Origin: Haliea sp.
GTDB lineage: Bacteria; Pseudomonadota; Gammaproteobacteria; Pseudomonadales; Halieaceae
NCBI GenBank assembly: GCA_002862465.1
Contig: PKDD01000171.1
Location: 1-57,434 of the forward strand
Length of the DNA: 57,434 nt
Direction of reading: 5' to 3'
Shown here: positions 53,965 through 57,434 of the stretch, piece after piece
Position numbering within the stretch: the first letter of the stretch is position 1
Layout of the letters: the number at the start of each line of letters is the position of its first letter
The notes under the pieces: generated by a model
Told to the model about the DNA's origin: nothing
What the model saw: the letters and a program-made list of their open reading frames with translations, nothing else
The model's database searches: none
Program-made: the position numbers and the translations under genes

Positions 53965-56724
53965 ATGAAAAAAATACTAATTAATGCAACTCAACCTGAA
54001 GAGTTGCGTGTAGCAATGGTCGACGGGCAACGCCTTTACGATCTCGACATTGAAAATCGGACCCGCGTACAAAAAAAGGCCAGCATCTTTAAGGGCAAAA
54101 TTACTCGCGTGGAGCCCAGCCTGGAAGCCGCATTCGTAGACTTTGGCGCTGAACGCCATGGCTTTCTTCCGCTCAAAGAGATCGCAAAAGAATATTTCTT
54201 CCGTAACCCTGGTAATGACGGACGCCTTAAAATTAAAGACGTCATCAAAGAAGGGACAGAAGTCATCGTACAGGTTGATAAGGAAGAACGCGGCAACAAA
54301 GGGGCCGCTCTGACCACTTTTTCCAGCTTGGCGGGGCGATACATGGTACTGATGCCCAACAATCCTAGAGCTGGCGGTATTTCCCGCCGCATCGAAGGCG
54401 AAGAACGCACCGAGTTGAAGGCTGCACTCAACACTCTCGAGATACCAAGCGGAATGGGCGTGATAATCCGCACTGCCGGAGTTGGCCGGGCGGCAGAAGA
54501 GCTTCAGTGGGACCTTAATTATCTTCTACAACTTTGGGAATCCATCTCAAAGGCAGCAGCGGTAGCTAAACCTAAGGAACTCCTGTTTCAAGAAAGCAAT
54601 GTGATCATTCGAGCGGTGCGCGATTACCTTCGCGATGATGTTGGCCAGGTGCTGATCGACTCTCCTGAGGCCTTCGAGCAGGCTACCGATTTTGTTAGCC
54701 AAGTCATGCCCAAGTACTTATCACGCATTCAACTCTATGAAGACAATATTCCAATGTTTAACCGCTTTCAGATTGAAAGTCAGATCGAAACCGCTTTTCA
54801 ACGTGAGGTGCGCTTACCCTCTGGTGGTTCGATAGTGATAGATCCAACCGAAGCACTAATTTCTATCGACATTAACTCAGCACGTGCGACGCGAGGATCT
54901 GATATTGAAGAAACCGCGTTAAATACAAACCTTGAAGCAGCAGACGAAGTCGCTAGACAGTTGCGTCTTCGAGATATGGGAGGCTTAGCCGTAATCGATT
55001 TTATTGATATGCTGGCTCCACGTAACCAACGCGCGGTCGAGAATCGCATGCGCGACGCCCTCGAAATCGACAGAGCCAGAGTTCAGGTCGGCAGAATATC
55101 TCGCTTCGGCCTACTCGAGATGTCTCGTCAGCGTCTACGGCCGTCCTTAGGTGAAACCAGCGCTATCGTTTGCCCGCGGTGTAACGGTCAGGGCACTATC
55201 CGCGATACAAAATCGTTAGCGCTATCGATCCTACGGTTGCTTGAAGAAGAAGCTATTAAAGACCGCAGTGCGGAAGTACGCGCCGTTGTACCAGTCGATG
55301 TTGCAGCCTACCTATTGAATGAGAAGCGATCAGCATTGACGGAAATTCAGCAGGACACAAAATCACGCGTCTTGGTGATTCCCAATCCGAATCTAGACAC
55401 GCCACACTTTGAAGTCACTCGGTTGCGCACCGATGAATTAAGTGCTGGCCATGAACTCAGCTATAAAGTGGACGTGCCCGTTCCGGATGCAGAGATTGCT
55501 AGCGGCAGCCGCTCACCGGCCATTCCTGCACAACAACAGGCAGCGGTGCAGGGTGTCCCGCAGCGTGCTCCCGCTCCAAAAACCGAAAACAAAGTCCCTG
55601 CCAGACCGACCTCAAGCAAGGCCTCTCGTAGACAGCCAAAAAGCAGCAGTTCTGGCAAGCCGGCGGAAGGACTGCTCGCACGATTATGGTCAACGATCAC
55701 TGGTCGCGGCACTACCGAACGACCCAATGCAGAAAAAAAATCGCAACAGCGTGAACGCCCTGCAGGACATCAGCAGAAGGCGGCATCTGGCGATCAACGG
55801 ACCTCCAACAATCGGAATAGAAATCGTAAGCGAAACGCCCAGAGTGGCCAGCAATCGCAAAATCGAGAACGCGGTGCGGCGTCCGGAGGCAGAGAGGCTC
55901 GCAACGGTGATAAGCAAGGGCAACAAAAACGCGGTCGTGGCGCTGACCAATCTCAAGGTCGCACTGATGGCAGCCGACGCTCAAATCGGGATAATTCAGA
56001 TGAAGAATTGAATACCACTGCTGTCAAGAAAACAGACAATACGGCAGGTTCCTCCTCCGAGCACGATAAACCCCGCAAGCGCCCTAGCAGCGTGAAGCGC
56101 ACAGAACCCCAGCGTCGTCGTCGTAATCGGGGACCCAAACCAACATCAGAAACTGCGGCGCCGGTCGAAATCACCGAAACGGATAACACTACCGCAGTTG
56201 TCCCCAGTTCTAGTGAACCAGCGCCAATTCCATCTGCAGGCACTGGAACTACTCAAGTCCCTAGCGCAGTAGAATCAGAGCACACTGGCGCAAGAGACCC
56301 TGAGCCAGTTAACGCCGACAGCATCAGCATGACTGCAGCACCCGAAACCATGGATGCTACAAGTCCGAATGATGGCTGGGAAAATGTGCCAGGTGATGCT
56401 GATACCGAACTGACAAATGACGCTGAGCTTGCAACGACATCGACAGTGACCACTGCAAAACCGACCACTTCGACCGAGCCCGCGGAGACTAACACCGAAA
56501 CCTCGACAGATGGACTAAGTGCCGACGGCAGAGCATGCAACGATCCAAGGCTGGATGCCCGCCCAGTGGAGCAGCTTGAAATCAGTACAGCTCATATGAC
56601 GCTTTTCAGCGACACTATTAGTCCTCCGGCGAAGCCCAGCGACCGAGTCGTTCCGCGCTCCAGCAATGATCCTCGTGGCCCGCGCTCCGAGGATTCCAGA
56701 ACAAACACCGCGGCAAACTCTTAA
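53965..56724 (+). CDS. rne: Ribonuclease E
   Basis: This 919-residue endoribonuclease is the core of mRNA decay and rRNA/tRNA processing. The N-terminal half is conserved: S1 domain (about 38-120), 5'-sensor, DNase-I-like catalytic region with [10 protein letters not shown] and VIDFIDM, and the zinc link C403/C406 (CPRCNGQG). After about residue 515 the protein is disordered. Residues 569-580 ([12 protein letters not shown]) form an amphipathic helix resembling the E. coli membrane-targeting segment. A basic Arg/Gln/Asn-rich RNA-binding stretch (about 590-720) follows, then an acidic Thr/Glu/Pro-rich tail. The partner sites for enolase, RhlB or PNPase are not recognisable. A ribosome site is weak, in line with leader control. 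Confidence 0.97.
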   Translation: MKKILINATQPEELRVAMVDGQRLYDLDIENRTRVQKKASIFKGKITRVEPSLEAAFVDFGAERHGFLPLKEIAKEYFFRNPGNDGRLKIKDVIKEGTEVIVQVDKEERGNKGAALTTFSSLAGRYMVLMPNNPRAGGISRRIEGEERTELKAALNTLEIPSGMGVIIRTAGVGRAAEELQWDLNYLLQLWESISKAAAVAKPKELLFQESNVIIRAVRDYLRDDVGQVLIDSPEAFEQATDFVSQVMPKYLSRIQLYEDNIPMFNRFQIESQIETAFQREVRLPSGGSIVIDPTEALISIDINSARATRGSDIEETALNTNLEAADEVARQLRLRDMGGLAVIDFIDMLAPRNQRAVENRMRDALEIDRARVQVGRISRFGLLEMSRQRLRPSLGETSAIVCPRCNGQGTIRDTKSLALSILRLLEEEAIKDRSAEVRAVVPVDVAAYLLNEKRSALTEIQQDTKSRVLVIPNPNLDTPHFEVTRLRTDELSAGHELSYKVDVPVPDAEIASGSRSPAIPAQQQAAVQGVPQRAPAPKTENKVPARPTSSKASRRQPKSSSSGKPAEGLLARLWSTITGRGTTERPNAEKKSQQRERPAGHQQKAASGDQRTSNNRNRNRKRNAQSGQQSQNRERGAASGGREARNGDKQGQQKRGRGADQSQGRTDGSRRSNRDNSDEELNTTAVKKTDNTAGSSSEHDKPRKRPSSVKRTEPQRRRRNRGPKPTSETAAPVEITETDNTTAVVPSSSEPAPIPSAGTGTTQVPSAVESEHTGARDPEPVNADSISMTAAPETMDATSPNDGWENVPGDADTELTNDAELATTSTVTTAKPTTSTEPAETNTETSTDGLSADGRACNDPRLDARPVEQLEISTAHMTLFSDTISPPAKPSDRVVPRSSNDPRGPRSEDSRTNTAANS

Positions 56725-56741
56725 TCGACTGCACCGCAATA

Positions 56742-56772
56742 GGCGCACAAGTGGCTACGCCCCTTGTGCGCC
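56742..56772 (+). terminator. Hairpin after rne
   Basis: Perfect 10-base arms GGCGCACAAG (56742-56751) and CTTGTGCGCC (56763-56772) enclose an 11-base loop. Only a poor T tract follows, so rho may assist. The right arm overlaps the -35 box of the tRNA-Ser promoter. Confidence 0.6.
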
Positions 56773-56791
56773 GCCTTCATCACTGTATAAT
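56764..56791 (+). promoter_or_regulatory. Promoter for tRNA-Ser
   Basis: TTGTGC (56764-56769) and a perfect TATAAT (56786-56791) are 16 bases apart, placing the start about 40 bases before the tRNA. Confidence 0.65.
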
Positions 56792-56839
56792 CTCGCACGC
56801 TTCTAGTGAAGCTGTCGAATCGTAGCGAACAAAGTTTCC

Positions 56840-56929
56840 GGTGGGCTGGCTGAGTGGTCGAAAGCGGCGGTCTTGAAAACCGTTGAGGGTTTATCCCCTC
56901 CTAAGGTTCGAATCCTTAGCCCACCGCCA
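56840..56929 (+). tRNA. tRNA-Ser (anticodon UGA)
   Basis: The acceptor GGTGGGC pairs with GCCCACC, the anticodon arm has loop CTTGAAA with anticodon TGA, a long variable arm (GAGGG/CCCCTC region) marks class II, the T loop is TTCGAAT, and CCA is encoded. The total is 90 bases. Confidence 0.97.
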
Positions 56930-57221
56930 TCTTCTCAGTAAAAACAAGCTACATGGCGATCACTACAAACATACCTACCATTTACCCGCCACTTTGTCTC
57001 TTTTCGCCGGGACGGAATTTAATCAGCAGGGACGCCACTGAAAACGCCATGGCACAGACTGCTGCGGGCTCTCGTTCAGGAATGGACGAATATGAATTGC
57101 ACGGTCACCTCAGCGAACAACTTTTCAGGGCAGTAGGCGGGTATGTCGCGAATTTCTCTAGTTCAGTTAGCAGGATCAGTCAGGAAATTTAATTTCAATA
57201 GGCCGTTTAGTTGTCCTACAC
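56930..57221. other. Region downstream of tRNA-Ser without a supported gene
   Basis: A frame of 79 codons starts at 56953 on the + strand, but it has no ribosome site and its product matches no family I know, so I do not call it a gene. No integrase, direct repeat of the tRNA 3' end, or other sign of an attachment site is visible before the window ends. Confidence 0.35.
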
Positions 57222-57249
57222 TTACACCGGCGTTTATATGTTTTATACT
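57222..57249 (+). promoter_or_regulatory. Candidate promoter for the last gene
   Basis: TTACAC (57222-57227) and TATACT (57244-57249) are 16 bases apart, about 57 bases before the start codon at 57306. Confidence 0.4.
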
Positions 57250-57305
57250 ATGAAAGCTGGCTGTTAATGTTGGCTGGTCAATTATTTTAATCGGGAGGTT
57301 GTGTG

Positions 57306-57434
57306 ATGTTAATGTCAAGAGTATTGAGGAAAATGGCATATCTTTCGTGTGGCGTGTTGTGTGCGGGTACGGTAGCGTTTGGGGCCAGTACGGAGCCGAG
57401 TTTCAATTTTGAATCGTTGGTTTATGGCGAATCA
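57306..57434 (+). CDS. Exported protein, N-terminal fragment, cut by the window edge
   Basis: The 43 visible residues begin MLMSRVLRKMAYLSCGVLC and continue AGTVAFGASTEPSFNFES. The basic start, hydrophobic core and AFGA end look like a Sec signal peptide cleaved near residue 27. GGGAGG lies 7 bases before the ATG and a promoter-like pair is upstream, so the gene is real. The mature part is too short to assign. An in-frame ATG at 57312 is an alternative start. Confidence 0.7.
   Translation, partial: MLMSRVLRKMAYLSCGVLCAGTVAFGASTEPSFNFESLVYGES

Noticed and set aside
55442-56011. Long frames in other phases over the rne tail
   Set aside because: They arise from the biased low-complexity codons of the RNase E tail and have no start signals.
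56953-57192. 79-codon frame after tRNA-Ser as a hypothetical gene
   Set aside because: No ribosome site, no recognisable family, and composition not clearly coding; kept only as a gap note.
1-57434. Mobile elements, prophage, CRISPR or defence island
   Set aside because: No transposase, integrase, repeat-spacer pattern or Cas/nuclease cluster was seen; gene order is conserved core chromosome nearly throughout.

Overview
The window is a continuous, gene-dense stretch of bacterial chromosome carrying mostly housekeeping genes. I infer a gammaproteobacterium outside the enterics. The run tig-clpP-clpX-lon-hupB-ppiD, the block pilZ-holB-tmk-mltG-pabC-fabF-acpP-fabG-fabD-rpmF-yceD with maf, rluC and rne, and a siroheme reductase followed by a DUF934 gene all match the order known from Pseudomonas and its marine relatives. 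AddA/AddB-type recombination genes, ETF with ETF-QO and moderate base composition would fit a marine oligotrophic lineage such as the Cellvibrionales/OMG groups, but that placement is inference.

Layout. 1-2 kb: sulfate activation (partial sat, cysC) with a divergent YeiE-like LysR regulator. 2-4 kb: sohB and nudC. 4.1-9.9 kb: nhaB, dnaQ, rnhA, a YafS-like methyltransferase, gloB and an MltD-like transglycosylase (gloB-yafS-rnhA-dnaQ is also the E. coli order). 9.9-18 kb: rlmG, an exported protein with an internal duplication, and an addA/addB pair. 18-24 kb: DAHP synthase, nfuA, metH, a DUF2970 protein and a 40-residue membrane protein. 24-27.6 kb: siroheme sulfite/nitrite reductase, DUF934 partner, cation/proton antiporter. 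27.7-31.3 kb: etfA-etfB divergent from ETF-QO. 31.3-33 kb: a DUF1285 gene and serA. 33-41.8 kb: the protein quality-control block plus tRNA-Leu(UAG). 42-43.3 kb: a GH84 O-GlcNAcase-like enzyme and an orphan rightward terminator. 43.3-51.8 kb: pilZ to yceD, covering replication, folate, peptidoglycan and fatty-acid genes. 51.8-57.4 kb: maf, rluC, rne, tRNA-Ser(UGA) and the start of an exported protein.

How parts work together. Sat and CysC make PAPS, and the reductase with its DUF934 partner carries out the later sulfite step. MetH consumes homocysteine downstream. EtfAB feeds electrons to ETF-QO and the quinone pool. Lon, ClpXP, trigger factor and PpiD cover folding and proteolysis, and lon has a good heat-shock promoter match. 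The fab block lacks plsX at its usual place between rpmF and fabD, and its first gene, yceD, sits almost on the transcription start of a near-consensus promoter.

I saw no transposase, prophage, CRISPR array, toxin-antitoxin pair or recognisable defence island. The points most worth a second look are the cytosolic GH84 enzyme and the operator-like repeats and orphan terminator next to it, the mltD gene whose lipoprotein signal lies upstream of any normal start codon, the apparently leaderless yceD, and several small unannotated elements.
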